Part shown: in pieces, positions 1-9,049 of the stretch
Position numbering within the stretch: the stretch's first letter is position 1
Layout: the number at the start of each line of letters is the position of its first letter
Origin: Erwinia phyllosphaerae
GTDB taxonomy: Bacteria; Pseudomonadota; Gammaproteobacteria; Enterobacterales; Enterobacteriaceae
Assembly: GCF_019132875.1 (NCBI RefSeq)
Contig: NZ_JAHSPF010000007.1
Location: forward strand, 211,441-275,440
DNA length: 64,000 nucleotides
Direction: 5' to 3'
Position numbers and translations under genes: made by a program
The notes under the pieces: generated by a model
Told to the model about the DNA's origin: nothing
Database searches by the model: none
What the model saw: only the letters and a program-made list of their open reading frames with translations

Positions 1-1181
1 GCATCAGTAAAAACATGCAGAACACCATGGGGCAGGTGACCACCAGTGCTGAGCAGATGCTAAAGGGCCATAAAGAAGTCCTGATTTTTGGCGGTCAGCA
101 AATTGAGAGCCAGCGGTTTGACGTCGTCAGTAACCGCATGCGGCAGCAGGGCATGAAGCTGGTTTCCGCTTCCTCCGTCTCCGATCCTGTTATCCAGCTG
201 ATCGCTTCGCTGGCGCTGGCTTTTGTCCTTTATGCCGCGAGTTTCCCAAGCGTGATGGCGACCTTAACAGCCGGTACTATTACCGTGGTGTTTTCATCAA
301 TGATCGCGCTTATGCGACCGCTGAAATCCCTGACCAACGTCAACGCGCAGTTCCAGCGCGGCATGGCGGCCTGTCAGACGCTGTTTTCCATTCTGGATAG
401 CGAGCAGGAAACGGATACCGGTACCCGGGTAATCGAACGCGCTCGCGGTGATATTGAGTTCCGTAACGTGACCTTCACCTACCCCGGGCGTGAAACGCCG
501 GCGCTGCATAACATCAATTTGTCTATCCCGGCAGGGAGAACGGTGGCGCTGGTAGGACGTTCTGGCTCGGGGAAATCAACCATTGCCAGCCTGATGACGC
601 GTTTTTACGACATTCAGCAGGGCGAAATCCTGATGGATGGGCATGATTTACGTGAATACACGCTCAGTTCGTTACGTAATCAGGTCGCGCTGGTTTCGCA
701 AAATGTTCATCTCTTTAACGATACCGTGGCCAATAACATTGCCTATGCGCGCAACGAGCAATACAGCCGTGAAGATATCGAAAAAGCGGCGACCATGGCG
801 CACGCGATGGATTTCATTAACAAAATGGATAACGGGCTGGATACGGTCATCGGTGAAAACGGCGTGCTGCTCTCGGGCGGACAGCGCCAGCGCATTGCGA
901 TTGCACGCGCGCTGCTGCGAGACTGCCCAATCCTTATTCTTGATGAGGCAACGTCTGCGCTGGATACCGAATCGGAGCGGGCCATTCAGTCAGCGCTGGA
1001 CGAGCTGCAGAAAAACCGTACCTCGCTGGTGATCGCTCACCGTCTTTCCACTATTGAAAAAGCCGATGAAATTGTGGTGGTGGAAGATGGGCATATCGTA
1101 GAGCGCGGCAGTCATGCCGAGCTGCTGGCGCATAAAGGCGCCTACGCTCAGCTGCACAAAATGCAGTTTGGTAATGATTGA
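1..1181 (+). CDS. msbA: Lipid A export ATP-binding/permease protein MsbA (5' end outside window)
   Basis: The C-terminal 392 residues of the inner-membrane ABC exporter that flips core-lipid A across the inner membrane; the reading frame is open at the window edge (first full codon at base 3), so roughly 190 N-terminal residues are missing. Visible are the last transmembrane helices (hydrophobic stretch near bases 185-320) and the full nucleotide-binding domain: Walker [10 protein letters not shown] (about 553-580), ABC signature LSGGQRQR (about 868-891) and Walker [13 protein letters not shown] (about 928-963), then the switch-region AHRLST. The stop overlaps the lpxK start by 8 bases, the msbA-lpxK coupling typical of enterobacteria. 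Near-identity to E. coli MsbA across the visible part makes the call safe. Confidence 0.97.
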   Translation, partial: ISKNMQNTMGQVTTSAEQMLKGHKEVLIFGGQQIESQRFDVVSNRMRQQGMKLVSASSVSDPVIQLIASLALAFVLYAASFPSVMATLTAGTITVVFSSMIALMRPLKSLTNVNAQFQRGMAACQTLFSILDSEQETDTGTRVIERARGDIEFRNVTFTYPGRETPALHNINLSIPAGRTVALVGRSGSGKSTIASLMTRFYDIQQGEILMDGHDLREYTLSSLRNQVALVSQNVHLFNDTVANNIAYARNEQYSREDIEKAATMAHAMDFINKMDNGLDTVIGENGVLLSGGQRQRIAIARALLRDCPILILDEATSALDTESERAIQSALDELQKNRTSLVIAHRLSTIEKADEIVVVEDGHIVERGSHAELLAHKGAYAQLHKMQFGND

Positions 1182-2163
1182 ACGCCTCTGGAGCGGCCGG
1201 TCAGCGCTATGGCGACTGCTGCTGCCGCTCAGCTGGCTGTACGGATTAATCAGCCAGCTGCTGCGCTATAGCTACGTTTGGGGCTGGCGTAAAGCCTGGC
1301 AAGCGCCTGTGCCTGTAGTCGTTGTGGGTAATCTGACCGCGGGCGGCAACGGTAAAACGCCGGTGGTTATCTGGCTGGTGCAGGCGCTGCAGCAGCGTGG
1401 TTTACGCCCTGGCGTGGTCTCCCGGGGCTACGGCGGTAAAGCCCAAACCTATCCGTTAAGGCTTAATGAGCAGACAACCACGCGCGAAGCAGGGGATGAA
1501 CCGGTACTGATTTATCAGCGGACCGGCGCGGCGGTCGCCGTTTCTCCCCGGCGCAAAGAAGCCGTGCAGGCATTGCTGAGCCAGAACGATATTGACATCA
1601 TTATTACCGACGATGGCCTGCAGCATTATGCGCTGGCGAGGGATTTTGAAATCGTGGTGGTTGATGGCCAGCGTCGTTTTGGCAATGGCTGGTGGTTGCC
1701 GGCAGGCCCAATGCGCGAACGGGCTTCACGGTTGCAAAGTGTGGATGCCGTGATTACCAATGGCGGCAACGCGCATGCAGGTGAAATACCTATGCAGCTG
1801 GCACCGGGTTTCGCGGTCAATCTGCTGACTCGCCAGACTTTGCCTTTAACCTCTCTGGTAAACGTGGTCGCAATGGCCGGTATCGGTCATCCGCCTCGTT
1901 TTTTCGCTACGCTTCGCCAGCAGGGTATTGTGCCGGTTAAAGAGGTTCCCTTTGCCGATCATCAGGACTACAGCGCCGGGCAGCTGGCATCACTGGTCGA
2001 TGAAAATCAGATTCTGTTAATGACTGAAAAAGATGCGGTGAAGGCGCGCGGTTTTGCCGCAGCAAACTGGTGGTATTTGCCGGTTGATGCCGAACTGCCA
2101 GTGACTCAGGGCAATGAGTTACTGGAGCGTATTGTGTCCCTTAAGTCGCCGAAAAATCATTAA
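1174..2163 (+). CDS. lpxK: Tetraacyldisaccharide 4'-kinase LpxK
   Basis: Phosphorylates the 4' position of the tetraacyl-disaccharide 1-phosphate to give lipid IVA, the sixth step of lipid A synthesis, at the inner face of the inner membrane. 329 residues, one more than E. coli LpxK. The N-terminus (MIERLWSG) carries a hydrophobic membrane-contact helix at residues 12-30, then the P-loop [11 protein letters not shown] at residues 52-62; the DDGLQH motif and the [14 protein letters not shown] block follow. I chose ATG 1174, overlapping the msbA stop, because it matches the family N-terminus; an upstream ATG at 1114 in the same frame would add 20 residues inside msbA and is not credible. Translationally coupled with msbA. 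Confidence 0.97.
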   Translation: MIERLWSGRSALWRLLLPLSWLYGLISQLLRYSYVWGWRKAWQAPVPVVVVGNLTAGGNGKTPVVIWLVQALQQRGLRPGVVSRGYGGKAQTYPLRLNEQTTTREAGDEPVLIYQRTGAAVAVSPRRKEAVQALLSQNDIDIIITDDGLQHYALARDFEIVVVDGQRRFGNGWWLPAGPMRERASRLQSVDAVITNGGNAHAGEIPMQLAPGFAVNLLTRQTLPLTSLVNVVAMAGIGHPPRFFATLRQQGIVPVKEVPFADHQDYSAGQLASLVDENQILLMTEKDAVKARGFAAANWWYLPVDAELPVTQGNELLERIVSLKSPKNH

Positions 2164-2201
2164 ATCGCTAAACTGAATGCACCTTACCAGACAGGTGCAT
2201 T

Positions 2202-3407
2202 ATGTCTTCTTATTCTCTTTCTCTGCCGCAAGCGCGGAATGTTCATCTGGCTGCACAGGGCCTGCTGCAGCCGCCTCGACGTAAGGCGCAGTTTAGCGAC
2301 CTCGTTAATGCTGTGCGGCAAATGTCTTTGTTGCAGATTGACACCATCAATGTAGTGGCTCGCAGTCCTTATCTGGTACTTTTTAGCCGCCTTGGCGACT
2401 ATCCGCAGAGCTGGCTGGAAGAGGCCTTATCGACCGGCAAGCTTTTTGAGTACTGGGCGCACGAAGCCTGCTTCATTCCATCCGAAGACTATCCTTTGCT
2501 GCGCCATCGCATGCTTGCGCCAGAAAATATGGGCTGGAAATATAATCAGCAGTGGGTGAACACATGGCAGCAGGAAATTACACAGCTTCTGGCCCATATT
2601 GAAAAGCACGGGCCAGTCAGATCAGCCGACTTTGCCGCGCCTGAAGGACAAAAGTCCGGCTGGTGGTCGTGGAAGCCGCACAAACGTCACCTGGAAAACT
2701 TGTTTACCTCTGGCGAGCTGATGGTTGTTGAGCGCCGTAACTTTCAGCGCGTTTACGATTTGCGTCAGCGCGTGCTTCCCGAGTGGGATGATGCCGTTCA
2801 CGCACTCAGCGAAAACGACGCCGTCATGCAAATGTTGCGTAACAGCGCGCGCAGCCTGGGCATATTTCGCCCGGCCTGGCTTGCTGATTATTATCGGCTT
2901 AAGCGCGCGCCGGTAAAAGAAGCGCTGGGCGAATGGCTGAGTAGCGGTGAGGTGGTGCCGGTAGAAGTTGAAACGCTGGGGCTGTGCTATCTGCATTGTT
3001 CACAGCTACCGATACTGCAAACTGACCCTGAAGCTACCTGCACAACGCTGCTTTCACCTTTTGATCCGGTTGTATGGGATCGCAAGCGTGCGCTGGAGCT
3101 GTTTGATTTTAACTATCGACTGGAATGCTATACGCCAGAAGCAAAGCGCCAGTATGGCTATTTTGTGTTACCGATTTTGCATCGCGGCGCGCTGAAAGGC
3201 CGTCTTGATGCCAAAATGCTACGTAAAGAAAAAAGACTACTGGTAAAGCAGCTGTGGCTGGAAGCGGGAGTAAAGATAAATGCTTCGCTACTGAACGATT
3301 TGCGCCAGGCCATTACGCGTTTTGCTCGCTGGCAGGGAGCCGAAACAGTTCTTTTATCTCATCTGCCGCGCGAAGCCAGCGACATGCCGCTGGAATGGAC
3401 AATATAA
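2202..3407 (+). CDS. ycaQ: Interstrand-crosslink DNA glycosylase YcaQ
   Basis: HTH_42 (AlkX/YcaQ) superfamily DNA glycosylase; the E. coli protein unhooks interstrand crosslinks such as those made by nitrogen mustards and excises bulky N7-alkylguanines. 401 residues, close to the 410 of E. coli. The catalytic Q-x-D motif is present (Q45-I46-D47 within SLLQIDTIN), as are the conserved YWAHEACF, WKPHKRHLE, RNFQRVYDL and LSPFDPVVWDRKR blocks of tandem winged-helix domains. It starts 38 bases after lpxK on the same strand, so it probably shares the transcript, as in E. coli. C-terminal ~20 residues diverge from E. coli, which is normal for this protein. Confidence 0.94.
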   Translation: MSSYSLSLPQARNVHLAAQGLLQPPRRKAQFSDLVNAVRQMSLLQIDTINVVARSPYLVLFSRLGDYPQSWLEEALSTGKLFEYWAHEACFIPSEDYPLLRHRMLAPENMGWKYNQQWVNTWQQEITQLLAHIEKHGPVRSADFAAPEGQKSGWWSWKPHKRHLENLFTSGELMVVERRNFQRVYDLRQRVLPEWDDAVHALSENDAVMQMLRNSARSLGIFRPAWLADYYRLKRAPVKEALGEWLSSGEVVPVEVETLGLCYLHCSQLPILQTDPEATCTTLLSPFDPVVWDRKRALELFDFNYRLECYTPEAKRQYGYFVLPILHRGALKGRLDAKMLRKEKRLLVKQLWLEAGVKINASLLNDLRQAITRFARWQGAETVLLSHLPREASDMPLEWTI

Positions 3408-3488
3408 AGCGTCCGGGGAGGTTAACCGCTCATGGAAGAGCTATGATATTCTAACGCTCTGTCTGACCGGATCCACCAGGGAGATACC

Positions 3489-3671
3489 ATGGATCATCGT
3501 TTACTCGAAATCGTCGCTTGTCCGGTTTGTCACGGCAAGCTGTATTACAATAAAGATCAGCAGGAGCTTATCTGTAAGCCTGATGGTCTGGCTTATCCGG
3601 TACGTGACGGCATCCCCGTGCTGTTAGAAACCGAAGCGCGTTCGCTGTCGCTGGAAGAGACTCATCCATGA
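3489..3671 (+). CDS. ycaR: Small zinc-ribbon protein YcaR (UPF0434/Trm112-like)
   Basis: 60-residue protein of the UPF0434 family, a Trm112-like fold. It contains one CPVC knuckle at residues 11-14, followed by conserved [13 protein letters not shown]. Its molecular role in bacteria is not well established; gene order ycaR-kdsB is strongly conserved. A good ribosome binding site (GGGAGA) lies 5-10 bases before ATG 3489. The stop overlaps the kdsB start as ATGA (3668-3671), indicating translational coupling with KDO activation. Too short to carry other domains. Confidence 0.93.
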   Translation: MDHRLLEIVACPVCHGKLYYNKDQQELICKPDGLAYPVRDGIPVLLETEARSLSLEETHP

Positions 3672-4414
3672 GTTTTATCGCGATCATTCCGGCACGTTAT
3701 GCTTCCACACGGCTGCCGGGAAAGCCGCTAATCGATATTCACGGCAAGCCTATGATTGTTCACGTCATGGAGCGAGCTCGCGAATCCGGTGCGGAACGTG
3801 TGATTGTAGCAACGGACAATGATGACGTCGCGCGTGCGGTAGAAGCCGCTGGCGGAGAAGTCTGTATGACCCGGTCCGACCATCAGTCCGGTACGGAAAG
3901 GCTGGCTGAAGTTATTGAAAAATATCAGTTTGCTGACGATGCACTCATTGTAAATGTGCAGGGTGATGAACCGATGATCCCACCGGTTATCATTCGTCAG
4001 GTCGCTGATAATCTGGCGAAAAGCAGTGCCGGGATGGCGACGCTGGCCGTGCCGGTCACGTCAGCAGAAGAGGCGTTTAATCCTAACGCGGTAAAAGTGG
4101 TCAGAGATGCCCAGGGCTATGCGCTCTACTTCTCTCGCGCCACTATTCCGTGGGATCGTGAACGTTTTGCTCGCTCAAAGGAAACCGTTGGCGACAACTT
4201 TTTGCGCCATATCGGTATTTATGGCTACCGCGCGGGCTTTATCCGCCGTTATGTCAGCTGGGAAACCAGCCCGCTGGAGCAAATTGAGCTACTGGAGCAG
4301 CTGCGCGTACTGTGGTACGGCGAAAAAATTCACGTCGACGTCGCGCAGGCTGTTCCGGGGGCTGGCGTCGATACGCCGGAAGACCTGGAACGCGTCCGGG
4401 CGGCTATGCAGTAA
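3668..4414 (+). CDS. kdsB: 3-deoxy-manno-octulosonate cytidylyltransferase (CMP-KDO synthetase)
   Basis: Activates KDO with CTP to CMP-KDO for transfer to lipid IVA, in the cytoplasm. 248 residues, the same as E. coli KdsB. The nucleotidyltransferase signature [16 protein letters not shown] is at the N-terminus, followed by VATDNDDVA, the SGTERLAEV block and [12 protein letters not shown] with its metal-binding acid. The start overlaps the ycaR stop by 4 bases. A strong rho-independent terminator follows at 4421, closing the msbA-lpxK-ycaQ-ycaR-kdsB unit. Confidence 0.97.
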   Translation: MSFIAIIPARYASTRLPGKPLIDIHGKPMIVHVMERARESGAERVIVATDNDDVARAVEAAGGEVCMTRSDHQSGTERLAEVIEKYQFADDALIVNVQGDEPMIPPVIIRQVADNLAKSSAGMATLAVPVTSAEEAFNPNAVKVVRDAQGYALYFSRATIPWDRERFARSKETVGDNFLRHIGIYGYRAGFIRRYVSWETSPLEQIELLEQLRVLWYGEKIHVDVAQAVPGAGVDTPEDLERVRAAMQ

Positions 4415-4420
4415 CTTTTC

Positions 4421-4443
4421 AGGGCCGGCTGCGGCCCTTTTTC
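4421..4443 (+). terminator. Rho-independent terminator after kdsB
   Basis: Stem AGGGCC / GGCCCT with a six-base loop followed by a T run, 7 bases after the kdsB stop. Confidence 0.85.
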
Positions 4444-4493
4444 TCTGCTTCTTACACCAGGTTTAACAACGGGCCCGCAACCAGGAGCAGCAG

Positions 4494-5387
4494 ATGAAAC
4501 AACTTCTTTCCGAGCTTTCCACGGTACTTGGCGAAACGTTAAGCCGTCTTGAATGTATTAGCCAGCAACCCTATGCCAGCCTTTACTCGTTATATGACGG
4601 CAAAGGCCATTCGTTGCCGCTGGTGGCAAAATATTACACCGCCCGGGGTATCGCCTCTCAGGAAGCCTACAAATTGTCGATGCTGGGCCGGGAAAGTACG
4701 GTGCGTATGCCAACGGTCTACGGCATGATGGTTAGTCAGCAAACGCCTCAGCACGAAGTGTTGCTGATGGAAAGAATGGGCGGCGTATCGGTAGAAGCGC
4801 CAACGCGTACGCCTGAGCGCTGGCTACAGCTACAGGATCAGATTGTCGCCGCGCTGCTGGCCTGGCACCGCATTGATAGTCACGGCCTCGTTGGCACGGT
4901 AGACAGTACCCAGGAAAACAACTGGCCCGCATGGTACAAGCAGCGAGTAGAGATCTTATGGTCCACGCTGGGCTATATGCGCCCGGAACGCCTGTCGATG
5001 GAAGATCACCGTTTCCTTTTCCGCTGCCGGCAAAGCCTGTGCTCTTTTTTCACCGATTTTGACGATCCCTGCGTGCTGGTGCACGGCAATCTTTCGCTGC
5101 AAAGCATGATGAAGGAAGCCTGGAGCGACCAGCTGCTTTCAATGGTCAATCCGGGCACGATATTGTGGGCACCGCGTGAATATGAGTTATTCAGGCTGTG
5201 TGAGGAAGGCCAGCCAGAGGCGCTGCTGTTTCACTATCTACAGCGCGCGCCCGTGGCGGAAGGCTTTATCGCCAGGCGCTGGCTCTACATGCTCTGGGAC
5301 GAAATTGACCGGTTAATCCATTCCGGCCAGTTCAGTCGGGAACGCTTCGACCTGGCGATGCGTTCACTGCAGCCCTGGCTCGACTGA
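4494..5387 (+). CDS. ycbJ: YcbJ, kinase/phosphotransferase-fold protein of unknown function
   Basis: 297 residues, full length against E. coli YcbJ. The family is annotated as a protein-kinase/aminoglycoside-phosphotransferase-like fold, but no substrate is known. An APH-like loop is visible as VLVHGNLS about residues 198-205; the canonical HGD aspartate is replaced by asparagine, so catalytic activity by the usual mechanism is doubtful. A ribosome binding site (AGGAGCAG) precedes ATG 4494. It is convergent with elyC and their 3' ends overlap by 24 bases, an unusually tight arrangement. Confidence 0.88.
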   Translation: MKQLLSELSTVLGETLSRLECISQQPYASLYSLYDGKGHSLPLVAKYYTARGIASQEAYKLSMLGRESTVRMPTVYGMMVSQQTPQHEVLLMERMGGVSVEAPTRTPERWLQLQDQIVAALLAWHRIDSHGLVGTVDSTQENNWPAWYKQRVEILWSTLGYMRPERLSMEDHRFLFRCRQSLCSFFTDFDDPCVLVHGNLSLQSMMKEAWSDQLLSMVNPGTILWAPREYELFRLCEEGQPEALLFHYLQRAPVAEGFIARRWLYMLWDEIDRLIHSGQFSRERFDLAMRSLQPWLD

Positions 5388-6143
5388 AGGCGAGTTTATC
5401 CGTTGCCAGATGCGGCCTAAAGTTTCATAAATAGCGCGTTCACTGTGGCCAAGCCAGAGTGAAGAAGGCAGCGCTTTCTCCCAGGGATTAAGCGGCGAGG
5501 CAATAGCCAGCTGGTTAGCCGGAGCGGGCAACGGATGCAACCCCTGCTGCTGGAAAAACAGCATCGCGCGCGGCAGATGTGAAGCGGACGTGACCAGCAA
5601 GAAAGGGGCAGAGCCAACCACTTTAGCGACCTCGACCGCTTCCTGGCTCGTATCTCGCGGCTTATCCAGGGTGATAATTTCGCTGCGCGGCACGCCCAGC
5701 GTCTCTGCCACCCTGGCCGTCACTTCCGCCGAGCTGACAGGATTTCCTTGCGCAGCCGCACCGGTAAAAATTATTTTCGCGCCCGGATTAGCCCGCCATA
5801 AGCGGATCCCTTCCACCAGCCTGGGCAAACTATTGTTAATCATATTCGAACCCGGCGCCCATTGCGGATTCCAGGTGTAACCGCCTCCCAGCACCACCAC
5901 ATAATTCACCTTTTGCGCTTTCCGCCACGTAGGAAACTCTTTTTCGAGCGGCGCCAGCAGGCTATCGGCAACCGGCTGAAGACTGATCAGCAACAAAATC
6001 AGCCAGGCAGAAGAGAGTATAATTTTCCCGGTTTTTTGCCAGCGGCTGAACCAGAGCAGGAAAAGGGCAACCGCCATCAGTAACAACAGCAGCGGCAAGG
6101 GCATTAACAGACCACCAATCGCTTTTTTAAGCGTAAAAAACAT
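5364..6143 (-). CDS. elyC: Envelope biogenesis factor ElyC (DUF218)
   Basis: 259-residue inner-membrane protein of the DUF218/YdcF-like family. In E. coli, ElyC (YcbC) is needed for normal peptidoglycan synthesis at low temperature, linked to the undecaprenyl-phosphate carrier. Two N-terminal membrane segments are visible (about residues 10-30 and 38-58), followed by the periplasmic DUF218 domain with VVLGGGYTWNP, IIFTGAAAQGNP and LLVTSASHLPRAM motifs. Convergent with ycbJ. Start at 6143 matches the family N-terminus (MFFTLKK). Confidence 0.93.
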   Translation of the reverse strand: MFFTLKKAIGGLLMPLPLLLLLMAVALFLLWFSRWQKTGKIILSSAWLILLLISLQPVADSLLAPLEKEFPTWRKAQKVNYVVVLGGGYTWNPQWAPGSNMINNSLPRLVEGIRLWRANPGAKIIFTGAAAQGNPVSSAEVTARVAETLGVPRSEIITLDKPRDTSQEAVEVAKVVGSAPFLLVTSASHLPRAMLFFQQQGLHPLPAPANQLAIASPLNPWEKALPSSLWLGHSERAIYETLGRIWQRINSPSVEPGLQ

Positions 6144-6271
6144 GGAAAACGCTTCCTTTTGTCCGAAAAAACGCCACCCGAAAGCGAAGCAGTGACGGAA
6201 AGGTTCATTCTCCCTCAGTGTATGCCAAAATAGCCGCCGGATTCACCTTTTGCCCAGCCCGGAGCCCGCTT

Positions 6272-7054
6272 ATGCAGGATCGCAACTTTGACGATATCGC
6301 GGAAAAATTTTCGCAAAATATCTACGGCACAACCAAAGGCCGTATCCGCCAGGCCATCGTCTGGCAGGAGCTTGACGAAATTTTAGCCATGCTGCCGCAA
6401 AGACCGTTAAAAGTGCTGGATGCAGGCGGCGGCGAAGGGCAAACCAGCTGCGGGCTTGCCAGCCTGGGGCATCAGGTTTTACTCTGCGATTTATCTGAAG
6501 AAATGCTGCAGCGGGCGCGTCTTCATGCCGAAGAAAAAGGCGTGAGCAGCAACATGCAGTTTAAACAAATCAGCGCGCAGCAAGCAGGCCAGCATTTGGA
6601 TCGGCCGGTCGATCTGGTATTGTTTCACGCTGTGCTGGAATGGGTTGCGGAGCCGGAAGCGGTACTGGCCGCTTTATACGATGCCCTTGCGCCAGGCGGC
6701 GTGCTCTCGCTGATGTTCTACAACGTCAACGGGCTGATGATGCAGACGCTGGTACTGGGTAATTTCGGCTATATGCAGGCCGATCTGCGCAAAAGAAAGC
6801 GTAAGACCCTGTCGCCAGACTATCCGCGTGAACCGAAGCAGGTTTATCGCTGGCTGGAGCAAGCCGGCTTTATCGTCGGCAATAAGACCGGCGTGCGCGT
6901 TTTTCATGACTATATGCGTGATAAACAGAAGCAAACGGAAAGATTTGAAGAAGTTCTGGCGCTGGAAAAGCGTTTTTGCCGCCAGGAACCATTTTTAAGT
7001 TTGGGTCGCTATATCCACGTAACAGCGCAAAAGCCCATAAAGGACCAAGCATGA
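6272..7054 (+). CDS. cmoM: tRNA 5-carboxymethoxyuridine methyltransferase CmoM
   Basis: Formerly smtA. Methylates cmo5U to mcmo5U at the wobble position of certain tRNAs using S-adenosylmethionine. 260 residues with a class I methyltransferase fold: motif [10 protein letters not shown] at residues 48-56, then [10 protein letters not shown] and [12 protein letters not shown] set the start at ATG 6272 ([13 protein letters not shown]) because this is the conserved family N-terminus; the longer frame from 6218 adds 18 residues with no similarity. The stop overlaps the mukF start as ATGA, so it heads the mukFEB operon as in E. coli. Confidence 0.95.
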   Translation: MQDRNFDDIAEKFSQNIYGTTKGRIRQAIVWQELDEILAMLPQRPLKVLDAGGGEGQTSCGLASLGHQVLLCDLSEEMLQRARLHAEEKGVSSNMQFKQISAQQAGQHLDRPVDLVLFHAVLEWVAEPEAVLAALYDALAPGGVLSLMFYNVNGLMMQTLVLGNFGYMQADLRKRKRKTLSPDYPREPKQVYRWLEQAGFIVGNKTGVRVFHDYMRDKQKQTERFEEVLALEKRFCRQEPFLSLGRYIHVTAQKPIKDQA

Positions 7055-8373
7055 GTGAATTTTCCCAGACAGTACCGGAGCTGGTTGCATGGGCGCGGAA
7101 AAACGATTTTTCCGTCTCGCTGCCTACCGAACGTCTGGCTTTTTTACTGGCAATTGCCACGCTTAACGGCGAGCGCATGGACGGTGAGATGAGCGAAGGC
7201 GAACTCACGGACGCCTTTCGTCACGTCAGCGAAGGATTTGAACAGACCAGCGAAACCGTCAGCGTCCGCGCGAATAACGCGATTAACGATATGGTGCGAC
7301 AGCGTCTGCTTAACCGCTTTACCAGCGAGCACGCAGAAGGCCACGCTATCTATCGCCTGACGCCGCTCGCTATCGGCATTACCGACTATTACATTCGCCA
7401 GCGGGAATTTTCCACGCTGCGGCTTTCCATGCAGCTCTCTATCGTGGCTGGCGAGCTCAAGCGTGCGGCGGATGCGGCAGAGGAAGATGGCGATGATTTT
7501 CACTGGCACCGCAACGTTTTTGCGCCGCTTAAATATTCCGTGGCGGAAATCTTTGACAGCATTGATATCACCCAGCGCATCATGGATGAGCAGCAGCAGG
7601 CGGTAAAAGATGATATCGCCCAGCTGCTGAATAAAGACTGGCGCGCCGCTATTTCCAGCTGCGAAATGCTGCTGAATGAAACGTCCGGCACGCTACGTGA
7701 GCTTCAGGATACGCTGGAAGCGGCGGGCGATAAGCTGCAGGCGAACCTGTTACGCATTCAGGATGCCACGCTGGGCAGTCCGGATCTTGGCTTTATCGAC
7801 AAGCTGGTGTTCGACCTGCAAAACAAGCTGGACCGTATTATCAGCTGGGGCCAGCAGGCCATCGACCTGTGGATTGGTTACGACCGCCACGTGCACAAAT
7901 TTATTCGTACCGCCATCGATATGGATAAAAATCGCGTCTTCGCGCAGCGCCTGCGTCAATCTTTGCAAACCTATTTTGATAAACCCTGGGCATTAACCTA
8001 CGCCAATGCCGAGAGGCTGTATGACGTCCGTGATGAAGAGCTGGCGTTGCGTAATGAAGAAGTCACGGGCGAGCTGCCTTCCGAACTGGAATATGAAGAG
8101 CTGAGCGAAATTCGCGAGCAGCTGGCGGCCATGATTGAAGAAGCGCTGGCTATTTACAAAGCCCAACAAAAACCGCTCAACCTGGGCCTGGTCATGCGTG
8201 ACTATCTGGCGCAGTACCCGCGAGCCCGCCACTTTGACGTGGCAAGAATTGTCGTCGATCAGGCCGTGCGTTTAGGCGTCGCCGAAGCTGATTTTTCCGG
8301 TCTGCCCGCAGAGTGGCAGGCCATTAATGATTACGGAGCCAAGGTACAGGCGCATGTCATCGATAAATATTGA
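7051..8373 (+). CDS. mukF: Chromosome partition protein MukF (kleisin)
   Basis: Kleisin subunit of the MukBEF condensin that compacts and segregates the chromosome. 440 residues, identical in length to E. coli MukF. The N-terminal winged-helix dimerisation domain (about residues 1-115), the long helical middle and the C-terminal winged helix contacting the MukB head are all represented, with conserved [10 protein letters not shown] at the start. ATG 7051 overlaps the cmoM stop by 4 bases; the 26-codon upstream extension of the frame is inside cmoM and is not used. Confidence 0.97.
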   Translation: MSEFSQTVPELVAWARKNDFSVSLPTERLAFLLAIATLNGERMDGEMSEGELTDAFRHVSEGFEQTSETVSVRANNAINDMVRQRLLNRFTSEHAEGHAIYRLTPLAIGITDYYIRQREFSTLRLSMQLSIVAGELKRAADAAEEDGDDFHWHRNVFAPLKYSVAEIFDSIDITQRIMDEQQQAVKDDIAQLLNKDWRAAISSCEMLLNETSGTLRELQDTLEAAGDKLQANLLRIQDATLGSPDLGFIDKLVFDLQNKLDRIISWGQQAIDLWIGYDRHVHKFIRTAIDMDKNRVFAQRLRQSLQTYFDKPWALTYANAERLYDVRDEELALRNEEVTGELPSELEYEELSEIREQLAAMIEEALAIYKAQQKPLNLGLVMRDYLAQYPRARHFDVARIVVDQAVRLGVAEADFSGLPAEWQAINDYGAKVQAHVIDKY

Positions 8374-9049
8374 ACAAGTCATGCCGGTTAAGCTGGCGCT
8401 GGCGCTGGCTAACCCGCTTTTCCCTGCGCTAGACAGCCAGCTGCGTGCGGGCCGCCATATCGGCATTGAAGAGCTGGATAATCACGCGTTTCTGATGGAT
8501 TACCAGGAATATCTGGAAGAGTTTTATCTGCGTTATAACGTAGAACTGATCCGCGCGCCGGAAGGTTTTTTCTATCTGCGTCCGCGCGCCAGCACGCTGA
8601 TTGCGCGTTCGGTACTCTCCGAGCTGGATATGATGGTAGGTAAAATTCTTTGCTATCTCTACCTCAGTCCCGAGCGTCTGGCCAATGAAGGCATCTTTAC
8701 CCAGCAGGAACTCTACGACGAACTGCTGGCGCTGGCCGATGAAAGCAAGCTGCTGAAGCTGGTTAACCAGCGCTCAACCGGTTCCGATCTGGATCGCCAG
8801 AAGCTTCAGGAAAAAATGCGCGCTTCGCTGACGCGTTTGCGCCGCCTGGGCATGGTGTGGTTTATGGGCCATGACAGCAGCAAGTTTCGCATTACTGAAT
8901 CCGTTTTCCGCTTTGGGGCAGACGTGCGCAGCGGAGACGATGCTCGCGAAGCACAGCTGAGAATGATCAGAGACGGCGAAGCGATGTTTACACAAGCAGA
9001 TGAAAGCGAAGAAAGCCATGAAGCCGCTCAGGCGGAGGAAGAAGAATGA
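8354..9049 (+). CDS. mukE: Chromosome partition protein MukE (kite subunit)
   Basis: Kite subunit that dimerises and binds MukF, regulating MukB ATPase and DNA loading. 231 residues. The start is taken at ATG 8354 ([15 protein letters not shown]), overlapping the end of mukF by 20 bases; the internal ATG of MPVKLA at 8381 is the other start used in some annotations. Highly conserved blocks [35 protein letters not shown] and [18 protein letters not shown] are visible. The C-terminus is acidic and Glu-rich, as in relatives. ATGA overlap with mukB. Confidence 0.96.
   Translation: MSSINIEQVMPVKLALALANPLFPALDSQLRAGRHIGIEELDNHAFLMDYQEYLEEFYLRYNVELIRAPEGFFYLRPRASTLIARSVLSELDMMVGKILCYLYLSPERLANEGIFTQQELYDELLALADESKLLKLVNQRSTGSDLDRQKLQEKMRASLTRLRRLGMVWFMGHDSSKFRITESVFRFGADVRSGDDAREAQLRMIRDGEAMFTQADESEESHEAAQAEEEE

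Noticed and set aside
1114..1173. Upstream in-frame extension of lpxK
   Set aside because: It lies within msbA and has no similarity to LpxK proteins.
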